Notes: generated by a model not told the origin, from the letters alone. DNA of 7,833 nt from Nitrospirota bacterium (GCA_021787505.1 JAJYLU010000065.1:1-7833), one strand, 5' to 3'; positions 1 through 6,546 are shown, counted from the first letter of the stretch. Program-made: numbers and translations.

Positions 1-1738
1 GCCCGAGAGCGAGAAATGTTCCGCCCCTCATGTAGTAGAGATCGGGGATGCCCGGCCTAAGCCCTATCGCCGTTGTAAAATCGCGGCCAGCCATATCGTG
101 GTCTCCCGACAGCGAATAGGCCCTTCCTCGCAGAACATATATCTTCCAGTAACCCGGGCTCAGGAGCAAAGCGGTCGTCATATCATTCACGGCACTTCCC
201 GGGTTTCCGAGGCCCATCCGAGCCTCGGCTCTTCCACTGTAGAGGGCTGCTTTGAGCATAGGAGACGCGGAAATTCCCGTCCTTATTCCCCTGTCAAAAT
301 CGGCGATCGCCTTGTTGTATTCCCCTGCCTCCAGGTGATAGTCTCCCCGGTTGCAATAAGCCCGCGTCTCTTCCGGGTAAAGTGCGATTACCCTGTCCCA
401 CAGGGACTCGCCGTTTTTCCAGATCTTGATCTGGCCTGCTGTTGCATAGACAAGGGCAAGGACGAAGACCGCATAGGCCGCCAGGCCCGCAGCTCTCCTG
501 CGGGCAGGCCAGCTCTCATAGAGCTTCCCCATGCCCAGCCCGAAAAGCAGAAAAGGCCCGAGGCCAGGCAGATTGGTATACCTGTCCGCCATTGCCTGAT
601 CTCCTACCTGAATCACCCCCAATACCGGCGCAAGAGAAACTACATAATAAAACCAGACCGCTGCCCATACCTTATGTCTCCTGATCACGACGAAACTGAA
701 GACCGTCATGATAACCACTGCTGCCAAAGGAATGAAATATCCGTAGTTCGTTATCGAAACTTCCTTGATGTCCGGATACGGATAGTAGGGGCTAAGACCA
801 ACAGGAAGTACCATCTTGCCTATGTATCCTGCAAGGGCCTTTAGCGCCACCATAGCCCTCGTCCAAAGGGGCAGCGCCCCGAAGGTCGCCACCGCGCCCC
901 CCGAGCTCTGCGCCGAAAACGTAAGCACAGCCGACCCCAGACTGAGCATGAAAAAAGGGACCTTCTCGGCAATCACCCTCCAGACGCCTTCCTGAAATCT
1001 GTCCATCGGATACCAGTCGATTATCAGGAGCACTGCAGGTAGGGTTATCGCCATCGGCTTGCTCATCAGCGAAAGCGCAAAGAAAAGAAACGCAAAAAAG
1101 TAATTCCTGTTCAATAACCAAAGGCGTTCTCCGGCCTCGCCTCTTCTCATCGCATAACGCAGATAGGACAAAATACTCAGCAGATAGAAAAAGGCATACA
1201 GAACGTCCTTCCTCTCAGATACCCATGCCACCGATTCCACGTGAAGAGGGTGAAGTCCGAACAACAGACCGGTAACCGCAGCCGCTATCAGCGCGCTCCT
1301 GTCTTCCACCCCCGCAAGTGCCCCCTCCCCTCTGTTTTCCCCCCTGACAAGGGGGGACGGAAGGGGGGTTATCGCCGGCTTTGCCGCCTCCAGCAGCCGC
1401 ATTGCAAGAACCACCACGAGATACGTATTCACACTGTGGAGAATCACGCTCGTCAGGTGGTGGCCGAACGGGTCAAGCCCCCAGACAGCGTAATCGATCG
1501 CATGAGAGACCCACGTAAGCGGGTGCCAGTTGGAGACATGAAACCCAAAAATCCATTTCAGGAACCCCGTATCCAGAGACCTGATGCCGGGGTTCTCGTA
1601 CACATATGCGTTGTCGTCCCACGTCACAAACCCGTTCGAAAGGGCAGGCAGATAGACAATGAATGTAACAATAGCGGTAACAGCCGCAGCCAGATGACCG
1701 GCAGCGCCTTTATATTTCAGGGCACGTCTCACGCTCAA
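1..1738 (-). CDS. GT-C membrane glycosyltransferase with TPR tail (TMTC-like), 3' partial
   Basis: An open minus-strand frame of 579 codons has no stop before the left window edge, so the C-terminus is missing. The start is TTG at 1738 (GTG at 1732 is the alternative): an in-frame TAA lies three codons upstream and a GGGG ribosome-binding site sits about 9 nt before TTG. Residues 1-440 are strongly hydrophobic with many membrane spans. The first outside loop carries FVTWDD (D41-D42), the acidic pair expected at the active site of GT-C enzymes that use lipid-linked sugars. NWHPLTW (70-76) and HPLHVESVAWVSERKD (163-178) are the signature stretches of bacterial TPR/TMTC-like proteins. From about 440 onward at least three TPR-like units follow, expected on the periplasmic side. 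The likely role is sugar transfer to an envelope protein or lipid; donor and acceptor are unknown. A palindromic DNA repeat has added about 20 residues near 121-140. It is probably last in an operon with the lipoprotein and TPR genes. The family call is firm, the substrate is not. Confidence 0.88.
   Translation of the reverse strand, partial: MSVRRALKYKGAAGHLAAAVTAIVTFIVYLPALSNGFVTWDDNAYVYENPGIRSLDTGFLKWIFGFHVSNWHPLTWVSHAIDYAVWGLDPFGHHLTSVILHSVNTYLVVVLAMRLLEAAKPAITPLPSPLVRGENRGEGALAGVEDRSALIAAAVTGLLFGLHPLHVESVAWVSERKDVLYAFFYLLSILSYLRYAMRRGEAGERLWLLNRNYFFAFLFFALSLMSKPMAITLPAVLLIIDWYPMDRFQEGVWRVIAEKVPFFMLSLGSAVLTFSAQSSGGAVATFGALPLWTRAMVALKALAGYIGKMVLPVGLSPYYPYPDIKEVSITNYGYFIPLAAVVIMTVFSFVVIRRHKVWAAVWFYYVVSLAPVLGVIQVGDQAMADRYTNLPGLGPFLLFGLGMGKLYESWPARRRAAGLAAYAVFVLALVYATAGQIKIWKNGESLWDRVIALYPEETRAYCNRGDYHLEAGEYNKAIADFDRGIRTGISASPMLKAALYSGRAEARMGLGNPGSAVNDMTTALLLSPGYWKIYVLRGRAYSLSGDHDMAGRDFTTAIGLRPGIPDLYYMRGGTFLALG
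1320..1372. repeat. G/C-run palindromic repeat element inside the glycosyltransferase gene
   Basis: Runs of C and G form a perfect 8-bp stem (1338-1345 with 1350-1357, loop GACA), flanked by further G-run and C-run arms at 1321-1330 and 1361-1368. This is the look of the short dispersed palindromic repeats (REP/MITE-like) common in environmental bacteria. Read on the minus strand it stays in frame and encodes a Pro/Gly/Arg-rich insert, TPLPSPLVRGENRGEG, after the membrane segment ending near residue 115. The tract has no stop codon in that frame. Seen in sequence: palindrome and in-frame reading. Inferred: that it is an inserted mobile repeat. Confidence 0.65.
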
Positions 1739-1805
1739 TAAAGATTACCCCAACTTTCTTCCGTTCCCCTCAAAAGGCATTGTTTTCTTTATGCCGGCCG
1801 CCATC

Positions 1806-2816
1806 CTATGGAGCCGCATAAGGGGGAGAGAGGTTCTTGATCCTGGGAATCACCTCCTGGTTACCCACCGCGTTTCCGCGGATGTCCGCGGAAAGTTTGC
1901 CGACATCGATCGTACCGTCTGACTTGAGCATGTCGGACGCAGTGCCAGACGACACGTCAGCTGGAGATATAGCGGTGATCTCCGGCACGAGATACAGCTT
2001 CTCGTAGCTGTAGTACTGCTCGATATCCTTATAAAAGTCCTCGATACATCTCCCCACATACCCGCCGCCGAGCAGTATCTGTTTCGTCTTTATCGCGTAT
2101 AGGAACTTCAGCAGTTCCCTGCGGTTTTTTTCGGTGAGCGTGCCGCGGTTCGGACTCTTCGAGTAGAGATAGATCACCGAATCGGAACCGTTCGTTACCT
2201 CGTTGATGAACCTCATATATTCATCCTTCTCTTTTTTATACTTATAGGCCGGAAAATCCCTGTAGTCGTAGGGCAGGATTAAGATCACGAGTTTCTTGTC
2301 GGTAGACATATACTCGAGAAAATCCCGGATCTGTTTTTCCTGGGCCTTGATAAGGCGCGATTTGGACGTATAGGCGCCTTCGGACAGAAATCTCTCCAGC
2401 GCATTCTCCCCGGTAACGCCGGGGGAATTCTCCGAAGACAGGCTGTCGTCATTGAAGAAGGTGTAATATGCCGGGTGCACGACGATATATGCCGAACCGT
2501 TGTCGAGGTAACGGGCGTATCCCTCGTATTCTCCTTCGTCAATGGAATCAAGATCTTTGATCATGAATTTTTGATATGCCCGGCTTCTCCAGTCAGGCTG
2601 ACTCTCGACCGTCGCATTCCGCTCCTCGATCGTCCTGAGCACCGCGTCGACATGTTTCTGCACTTCTTCCCCGTTGCCCGCGCCCCCGGCAAACGGCGAG
2701 GAAATCCTGGTCGACATCCGCGTCGCACATCCTGCCGCCGACAGGAAGAAGGCAAGAAGGAAAAGGCACAAACAGGCATTGACCCGGCGTCCGGAATCTG
2801 TGCGGGAATACGTCAT
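1806..2816 (-). CDS. Putative lipoprotein with alpha/beta domain, unknown function
   Basis: The protein has 336 residues. The N-terminus is a lipoprotein signal: basic residues (R5, R10, R11), a hydrophobic stretch at 15-27 and the lipobox AAGC with Cys30 as the expected lipidated residue, so the mature protein should be membrane-anchored. The start is fixed by the ATGA overlap with the upstream TPR gene, which suggests translational coupling. I do not recognise the family. The mature part alternates predicted strands (IVVHP 111-115, LVILILP 176-182, SVIYLYS 213-219, QILLGGG 246-252, LYLVPEIT 274-281) with helices, as in a Rossmann-like alpha/beta fold. The segment around GGGYVGRCIEDF, with Cys257 after a glycine-rich strand, resembles the nucleophile region of isochorismatase-like cysteine hydrolases. 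The usual Asp is not obvious (His114 sits there), so this is a weak remote hint. The Asp/Ser/Gly-rich C-terminal tail from about 284 is probably flexible. A GT-C glycosyltransferase gene follows 67 bp downstream. Confidence 0.85.
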   Translation of the reverse strand: MTYSRTDSGRRVNACLCLFLLAFFLSAAGCATRMSTRISSPFAGGAGNGEEVQKHVDAVLRTIEERNATVESQPDWRSRAYQKFMIKDLDSIDEGEYEGYARYLDNGSAYIVVHPAYYTFFNDDSLSSENSPGVTGENALERFLSEGAYTSKSRLIKAQEKQIRDFLEYMSTDKKLVILILPYDYRDFPAYKYKKEKDEYMRFINEVTNGSDSVIYLYSKSPNRGTLTEKNRRELLKFLYAIKTKQILLGGGYVGRCIEDFYKDIEQYYSYEKLYLVPEITAISPADVSSGTASDMLKSDGTIDVGKLSADIRGNAVGNQEVIPRIKNLSPPYAAP

Positions 2817-3676
2817 CTCGTAATCTGTCCTGACGCCGGCTTTTGAGGGGGATTGTACTTCAGGTAATACTCCAGTTGCTCGATCTCGCTCTCTACCGAC
2901 ACCTTCGGCGCAACAAAACTGAAGACCGTCCGGTCCCCGTATTTGAGATAGAGATTGAATTCGTCAATCGCCTCTCTCACCATGTCCATCCTCAGATATG
3001 TTCTCGCCATGTTGTAATGCGCCTTCGCAAACGTCGGATCGAGTTCGAGCGCCTTCTTGTACGCCTGATACGCATCGCCGATCTTCTCCTGATGCGTATA
3101 CGCATTCCCGATATTGTAATGATAGCCTGCATTGTCGGGCTCGAGTTCTATGGCCTTCAGATACTCCTCCACCGCATAGGCGTAGAAATGCCGCTCCTTA
3201 TAGCTGTACCCGAGGTTGTTATGCGCCTGCGCAGACAGAGGGTTTGCCTCAACAGCACGCCGGTAAGCCTTGGTTGCCTGCTCAAACGACTCCTCTTCTT
3301 CATAGATGAGGCCAATCTGAAACCACGCGGGGAAGTAATCGGGATTTTTTTCGACGGCCTTCGAAAAATAGGAAAGCGCGGACTTAGCGTCCGTCCGGGA
3401 ACGGATAACACCTATCGCGGTGAGGAGCCGGTAGTCATCAGGACTTTTCTTCAGCATCGCCTCCAGCTCTTGAAGTGCCCTTTCCCTTTCACCCTTCTGT
3501 GCCCTGACGAGGCTGAGCAAGATCTGCGGTTCAGCCTTTTTCCAGTCGCCCACGTGGTAATAATAGGCAGCGTCTTTCTCGCCGGCGGCCGACGCTGCTC
3601 CGGTGACTAACACAACGCAGATCACGGCATAGACCGAATAATGCTTTGTTACCAACCCCTTGCCAACAGATCTCAT
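2813..3676 (-). CDS. Secreted tetratricopeptide repeat protein
   Basis: The protein has 287 residues. It begins with a signal peptide: Lys/Arg at 2-11, a hydrophobic core at 15-29 and a signal peptidase I site ASA-AG after Ala30. Export to the periplasm is therefore expected. The rest is a near-continuous run of five to six TPR units between about 50 and 247, with typical A..NLG.......A...Y..A....P spacing, the clearest at 116-146, 149-180, 183-214 and 217-247. The C-terminal 40 residues are not repeat-like and include a Glu-rich helix. TPR arrays are protein-binding scaffolds; no catalytic motif is seen. The start at 3676 has only a close AGAGG upstream; TTG (codon 8) is a possible but less likely alternative that would shorten the signal peptide. 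It is the first gene of the leftward operon, overlapping the lipoprotein start by 4 bp, so a partner role with that lipoprotein is plausible. The family call is firm, the partner is inferred. Confidence 0.9.
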   Translation of the reverse strand: MRSVGKGLVTKHYSVYAVICVVLVTGAASAAGEKDAAYYYHVGDWKKAEPQILLSLVRAQKGERERALQELEAMLKKSPDDYRLLTAIGVIRSRTDAKSALSYFSKAVEKNPDYFPAWFQIGLIYEEEESFEQATKAYRRAVEANPLSAQAHNNLGYSYKERHFYAYAVEEYLKAIELEPDNAGYHYNIGNAYTHQEKIGDAYQAYKKALELDPTFAKAHYNMARTYLRMDMVREAIDEFNLYLKYGDRTVFSFVAPKVSVESEIEQLEYYLKYNPPQKPASGQITR

Positions 3677-3708
3677 GCCTCTACCCAGAACGGAAAAAAT
3701 TTATTTCT

Positions 3709-3738
3709 ATAATACGCGATTCCCATGCCGGGTTGCAA
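3709..3738 (-). promoter_or_regulatory. Candidate sigma70 promoter for the leftward TPR/lipoprotein/GT-C operon
   Basis: On the minus strand TTGCAA (3738-3733) and TATTAT (3714-3709) are separated by 18 bp, matching a housekeeping -35/-10 pair with four and five of six consensus bases. Transcription would begin near 3702, giving a leader of about 26 nt before the ATG at 3676. The -35 box lies inside the left arm of the inverted repeat at 3729-3758. Confidence 0.5.
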
Positions 3739-3758
3739 CGATTCCCCATTGCATCCCG
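3729..3758. promoter_or_regulatory. Candidate operator: 10-bp inverted repeat with 10-bp spacer
   Basis: CGGGTTGCAA (3729-3738) is matched by TTGCATCCCG (3749-3758), an inverted repeat with nine of ten positions paired. Arm centres are 20 bp apart, two helical turns, as expected for a dimeric DNA-binding regulator. The left arm covers the -35 box of the leftward promoter and the right arm ends 8 bp before the -35 box of the rightward one, so a bound protein could control both directions. The regulator is not encoded in this window as far as I can see. Confidence 0.45.
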
Positions 3759-3766
3759 CGTCCCCT

Positions 3767-3796
3767 TTGAAGAATTTCTGTCGTTGCGTATATACT
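3767..3796 (+). promoter_or_regulatory. Candidate sigma70 promoter for the P-loop/lipoprotein pair
   Basis: TTGAAG (3767-3772) and TATACT (3791-3796) are spaced 18 bp apart. The start of transcription would fall near 3803, leaving a very short leader of 12-16 nt before the start codon of the P-loop gene. That leader holds only a weak ribosome-binding site (GGGTAG at 3807-3812). Confidence 0.45.
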
Positions 3797-3818
3797 GATA
3801 TCATGTGGGTAGCCCGTG

Positions 3819-4358
3819 ATGGCGAATGAAGAACGAGGCGACTGCGAGAATATCCCTCTCACCGAGGACAGCGCCGAAAACATAAGGAACCTCGTCAACT
3901 GTTACAAAAACGTCCTTGTTTGCGGCGTGAAAGGGGTCGGCAAGATCACGAACACCGTCCAGGCGGTCAGGGACAGGCCCAATGTTTACTATGTCGGCAA
4001 CCCTGTCGATTACGAGGGCAAGAAGCGGCCTGGAAGCTATGACAAGTATATCGCCTACATCCTTTCTCTGAAGAACGACATCAGTATCGTCGAAGACATG
4101 GAAGCGCTCTTCTCTGTATCGAAGGAAATCATACTCATCATCGACGAAATCTACGGCAGAAGCGATGCTGAGCTGGCCCGGATCAACAGAGTGCTCGATA
4201 TGCCGAACATCAGGGTCATCCAGATCGTCGGCTGCATGAAATATATGGTCGGCCTGATCGAAAAGATAGACGCCATCGTGGAGTTACACCTGGACGCCGC
4301 CTTCATGATCGAAAAGGAACTCGGCAAGGCGATCTGCGACATACTTGGAAAAAAATAG
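3819..4358 (+). CDS. Compact P-loop NTPase-like protein with non-canonical Walker A
   Basis: The protein has 179 residues from ATG at 3819; GTG at 3816 is directly adjacent and would add one residue. It has no signal peptide or membrane span, so it should be cytosolic. After a short N-terminal helix, strand NVLVCGV leads into a phosphate-binding loop GVKGVGKIT (G36 to T44): glycines and Lys42 are in place, but the position after Lys, normally Ser/Thr, is Ile43, with Thr44 next. A hydrophobic strand ending in Asp-Glu (IILIIDE, D109-E110) is a good Walker B. The strand RVIQIVGC (about 132-139) falls where sensor 1 lies in AAA+ proteins, with Cys in place of the usual Asn/Thr. There is no room for a full AAA+ lid, and no arginine finger is evident. 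It reads as a stripped AAA+/P-loop core, perhaps nucleotide-binding without efficient hydrolysis. I do not recognise the specific family. It precedes the small lipoprotein by 24 bp, probably in one transcript. Confidence 0.82.
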   Translation: MANEERGDCENIPLTEDSAENIRNLVNCYKNVLVCGVKGVGKITNTVQAVRDRPNVYYVGNPVDYEGKKRPGSYDKYIAYILSLKNDISIVEDMEALFSVSKEIILIIDEIYGRSDAELARINRVLDMPNIRVIQIVGCMKYMVGLIEKIDAIVELHLDAAFMIEKELGKAICDILGKK

Positions 4359-4398
4359 GAAGCATTTACTGGAGGAGGAACCATGAAGCATTTACTGG
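4359..4398 (+). repeat. 14-bp direct repeat flanking a ribosome-binding site
   Basis: GAAGCATTTACTGG occurs at 4359-4372 and again at 4385-4398, 26 bp apart. The first copy lies just after the TAG stop of the P-loop gene. The second forms codons 2-6 of the lipoprotein gene. The Shine-Dalgarno GGAGGAGG lies at 4371-4378, starting in the last two bases of the first copy, and the ATG at 4383-4385 enters the second. A decayed 26-bp tandem duplication is the simplest reading. Confidence 0.7.
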
Positions 4399-4637
4399 TG
4401 GTCGCCTTGCTGATCTCGGCCGCGACATTCATGGGCTGTTCCGGAAACAAGGCAGCGGAACTCTACGACACGGCGCGGTTCGAAGAGAAGCAGAATAACA
4501 AGGAGCATGCCGCGCAGCTCTACCGGGAGATCATGGACAAATACCCGGACAGCCCCTACGCAGGGAATGCGGCAGAGAGACTCGCGGATATGGACGATTC
4601 CAACTCCCCTCCTGCGCAAGATTCAGGTAATAAATAG
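4383..4637 (+). CDS. Small TPR-like lipoprotein
   Basis: The protein has 84 residues. Its start is set by an excellent Shine-Dalgarno (GGAGGAGG) with 4 nt to the ATG. Residues 1-18 are a lipoprotein signal (MKHLLVVALLISAATFMG) followed by Cys19-Ser20; the -3 and -2 positions, Phe and Met, are unusual for a lipobox but the rest fits. The mature part holds one TPR-like helical pair: LYDTARF at 27-33, then AAQLYREIMDKYPDSPYA at 43-60 and AAERLADM at 63-70. That is the pattern of outer-membrane assembly and cell-envelope TPR lipoproteins such as BamD and CpoB/YbgF, but far shorter. The tail (71-84) is polar and probably disordered. With a single repeat pair it is more likely an adaptor or oligomer than a scaffold. 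It sits 24 bp behind the P-loop gene in a probable two-gene operon. The function is unknown. Confidence 0.85.
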   Translation: MKHLLVVALLISAATFMGCSGNKAAELYDTARFEEKQNNKEHAAQLYREIMDKYPDSPYAGNAAERLADMDDSNSPPAQDSGNK

Positions 4638-4778
4638 AACTGACGGATCCGGCGGATCCGCCGCGGAATCTCATATCAGCCGGGATGGGACAACACGAAT
4701 TCTCGTGGTGGCAAGACAACCTTATGTTTCACAAATAATAACTGTCGCAAGGTCCATGATTTAGGGATGCCCCTGCCT
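4638..4778. other. Convergent intergenic spacer with palindromes, no clear terminator
   Basis: This spacer lies between the ends of the rightward lipoprotein gene and the leftward GT-C gene. CGGCGGATCCGCCG (4650-4663) is a perfect 14-bp palindrome, and CGGATCC/GGATCCG (4644-4650, 4654-4660) can form a 7-bp stem with a 3-nt loop. CACGA/TCGTG (4694-4698, 4703-4707) is a further short hairpin. None is followed by a T-run on either strand, so intrinsic termination is not supported. No gene is visible. Confidence 0.4.
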
Positions 4779-6362
4779 TCACCGTGACTTTGCCGACAGA
4801 GAAAGCTGCAGATAATAGCGCGCATCCAGTGAATCAGGATTTAGCATCAATGTAGTTTTGAACTGCTCGATCGCTGCATCCATATATCCCTTTTTGAAAA
4901 AGGCAAGTCCAAGGTTGAAATGGGCCTCGTCATAGTTCGGTGCAAGCTCTAAGGCAAGCCGATATTGTTCTATCTCCCGGTCTATCTGTCCCCGAAACGC
5001 CAATGCAGCACCCAGATTCAGGTGCGCAAGTGCGCTGTTGGGAGACTTTTCGACCGCATCCGACCAGAGGGTATAGTTGTCCTTCCACTCCGTATTTCGC
5101 GTTACGGTACCCACACAATATAATACGGCCAGAATGGCCATCGCCGCGATTATGCCGGGTCCGACAGCGCGGCCGGCACGGCGTCTGCTCCAATCAGCCA
5201 TCCAGCCCAACAGTATCACGAACCCGAAAGATGGAAGATAAAGATACCTCTCTCCAAAAAAACTTCCGCCGCTAATCCCCCGGATATAAAGCGCGGGCAA
5301 CAGAGGAACCACGGTAAGGAATAGGCCCAAAAAAACCATTCTATTTTTCTTCAGGGCCGTAAGAGCGATCACAATAAAAAAAACGGTAACCGCTATCGAT
5401 ATCAATTCTCTTTTATCAAGAATCGAGTCGATCGGAATAAATAAGTGATAGACATTCAGGTTTACGGGGAAGACAAGTTTTTCAAGATATTGAGCAAAAA
5501 GCGGGAAGATATTAATGACAAACTGATACGCGCTGAACTCCTCGAGTTGCTGTTGTGGCGCGAGCGCACCGAGGGCGTAGAACCGCAGGAGAAAATACCC
5601 CGCCACGACCGCCATAAAAGGGCCATATCTTTTCATGTAGCCGGCCCTCTCCTTTTCGAAGAGGTAATCATAGGCGATAAAGAATAGAGGCACGGTCAGG
5701 GCCGGCTCTTTGCAGAGGAGGGCAACGGAAAATGACATGAGAGAGAATAGATAACTGTGTTTGCGCCCTTCCCGCGACCCCGTATATAAATAAAACGACA
5801 GCAGCGAAAAAAAAGCGTAAGAAAGATCGGGAAGTCCGCTGCACCAGGTCACCGTCTCAGTATGAACAGGATGCGCGGCAAATAGTATGGCCGCGATAAA
5901 AGACGCCGCAAGGGAGGAAGAAGCGGTCGAGGGCTCCTTTTTCCGGAAAAGTCGGGAAATTACGAGAAAAACAAGGACGGAGGACCCTCCGTGAAAGAGT
6001 ATGTTCACCAGATGGAATCCCCAGGGCTTGAGCCCGAAGAGAGAGAAAGTGAACATGTCGATAACATACACGAAAGGCCTGTAATAATTCGTAGGTTGAT
6101 GATTGACCTGAAAACCCCACATGTCCCTTGAAAAAATTTCCGGCAGATGTTTCATATCTTTGATCCAGGAGTTGTTAACTATCAGGTCGGAATCGTCATA
6201 GACAAAGCCGTCAAAAAGAGCATTGAAATACACACCAATGGAAACAAGCAGGATAATGAGTATCAGATGTCGCACAGACAGAGAAGAGAGGTTCTGCAAC
6301 TTTTTCGATGCTGAGCCCGACATTTCTTGGGTTGTTGCTCGCCTCCCGGAATTCTTTGCCAT
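4779..6362 (-). CDS. GT-C membrane glycosyltransferase with C-terminal TPRs (TMTC-like)
   Basis: The complete protein has 527 residues. The start is supported by GAGG five nt before the ATG. After a polar cytosolic N-terminus (1-30) the first membrane span lies at 31-50, followed by the outside loop FVYDDSDLIVNN with D56-D57, the acidic pair expected at the GT-C active site. Other family landmarks are NHQPTNYYRP (87-96), GFHLVNILFHGG (115-126) and HPVHTETVTW (164-173). The next motif, usually GR-x-D, reads GLPD (176-179) here. Numerous membrane spans run to about residue 420. WKDNYTLWSDAVEKSP (426-441) is the classic entry into the TPR tail, with two full repeats at 444-476 and 478-510, expected outside the membrane. 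It should transfer a sugar, perhaps mannose-like, from a polyprenyl-phosphate carrier to a protein or glycan; the substrate is unknown. It is a distant relative of the partial gene at the left edge, not a recent duplicate. It appears to be transcribed alone, with its own upstream region after a terminator. Confidence 0.92.
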   Translation of the reverse strand: MAKNSGRRATTQEMSGSASKKLQNLSSLSVRHLILIILLVSIGVYFNALFDGFVYDDSDLIVNNSWIKDMKHLPEIFSRDMWGFQVNHQPTNYYRPFVYVIDMFTFSLFGLKPWGFHLVNILFHGGSSVLVFLVISRLFRKKEPSTASSSLAASFIAAILFAAHPVHTETVTWCSGLPDLSYAFFSLLSFYLYTGSREGRKHSYLFSLMSFSVALLCKEPALTVPLFFIAYDYLFEKERAGYMKRYGPFMAVVAGYFLLRFYALGALAPQQQLEEFSAYQFVINIFPLFAQYLEKLVFPVNLNVYHLFIPIDSILDKRELISIAVTVFFIVIALTALKKNRMVFLGLFLTVVPLLPALYIRGISGGSFFGERYLYLPSFGFVILLGWMADWSRRRAGRAVGPGIIAAMAILAVLYCVGTVTRNTEWKDNYTLWSDAVEKSPNSALAHLNLGAALAFRGQIDREIEQYRLALELAPNYDEAHFNLGLAFFKKGYMDAAIEQFKTTLMLNPDSLDARYYLQLSLSAKSR

Positions 6363-6493
6363 ATCCGCCTCAAATATAACATCCCTGTCTTTGATAATTC
6401 CATTGCCGACGATAGCTCAGATCATCCCCTCTTCAGGAAATTTCTGCTCCGGAGCCGGAGGCTCGACTGCTTCACGAATCGCGAAGGCCCATA
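6363..6493. other. Leader region upstream of the second GT-C gene
   Basis: This stretch must hold the promoter of the leftward GT-C gene. No convincing -35/-10 pair is visible: the best -10-like TATATT lies only 10 nt before the ATG, too close to serve a gene with a ribosome-binding site. Short palindromes are present (GCTCCGGAGC at 6446-6455, GAGCC/GGCTC at 6452-6464) but are of uncertain meaning. No gene is seen. Confidence 0.3.
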
Positions 6494-6531
6494 AATAAAG
6501 AAGGCGGGCTTGGCAGCCCGCCTTCTTTATT
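6494..6531 (-). terminator. Strong intrinsic terminator, probably bidirectional
   Basis: A perfect 16-bp stem (6494-6509 with 6516-6531) with a 6-nt loop has a GC-rich core (GGCGGGC/GCCCGCC) and A/T-rich ends. On the minus strand the hairpin starts 15 bp after the stop codon of the oxidoreductase gene and ends in a T-rich arm (CTTCTTTATTTAT), as expected for a Rho-independent terminator. The A-rich opposite arm would let it work in both directions. It isolates the oxidoreductase unit from the GT-C gene. Confidence 0.88.
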
Positions 6532-6546
6532 ATCTCTTGCTGCCCT

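Noticed and set aside
98..844. Long plus-strand open frame of 248 codons
   Set aside because: It lies wholly antisense to the partial GT-C gene, whose frame shows clear family motifs and TPRs. The plus-strand product is rich in Arg, Pro and Cys with no recognisable domain.
1241..1741. Plus-strand open frame of 166 codons
   Set aside because: It is antisense to the N-terminal half of the GT-C gene, with a basic, low-complexity product and no ribosome-binding support.
1776..1795. Weak hairpin (GGCAT/ATGCC) between the lipoprotein and GT-C genes
   Set aside because: The stem is only 5 bp with a 10-nt loop; too weak to call a terminator between genes that look like one operon.
2843..3610. Plus-strand open frame of 255 codons
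   Set aside because: It is the mirror of the TPR gene; its Leu/Arg-rich repetitive product is what an antisense reading of TPR codons gives.
3803..3829. Eight-codon mini-frame starting ATGTGG ahead of the P-loop gene
   Set aside because: It overlaps the true start out of frame, has no ribosome-binding site and begins at the likely transcription start; chance is enough.
6373..6378. TATATT as a -10 box for the second GT-C gene
   Set aside because: It lies 10 nt before the ATG, so transcription would start inside or past the good ribosome-binding site; no matching -35 is seen.
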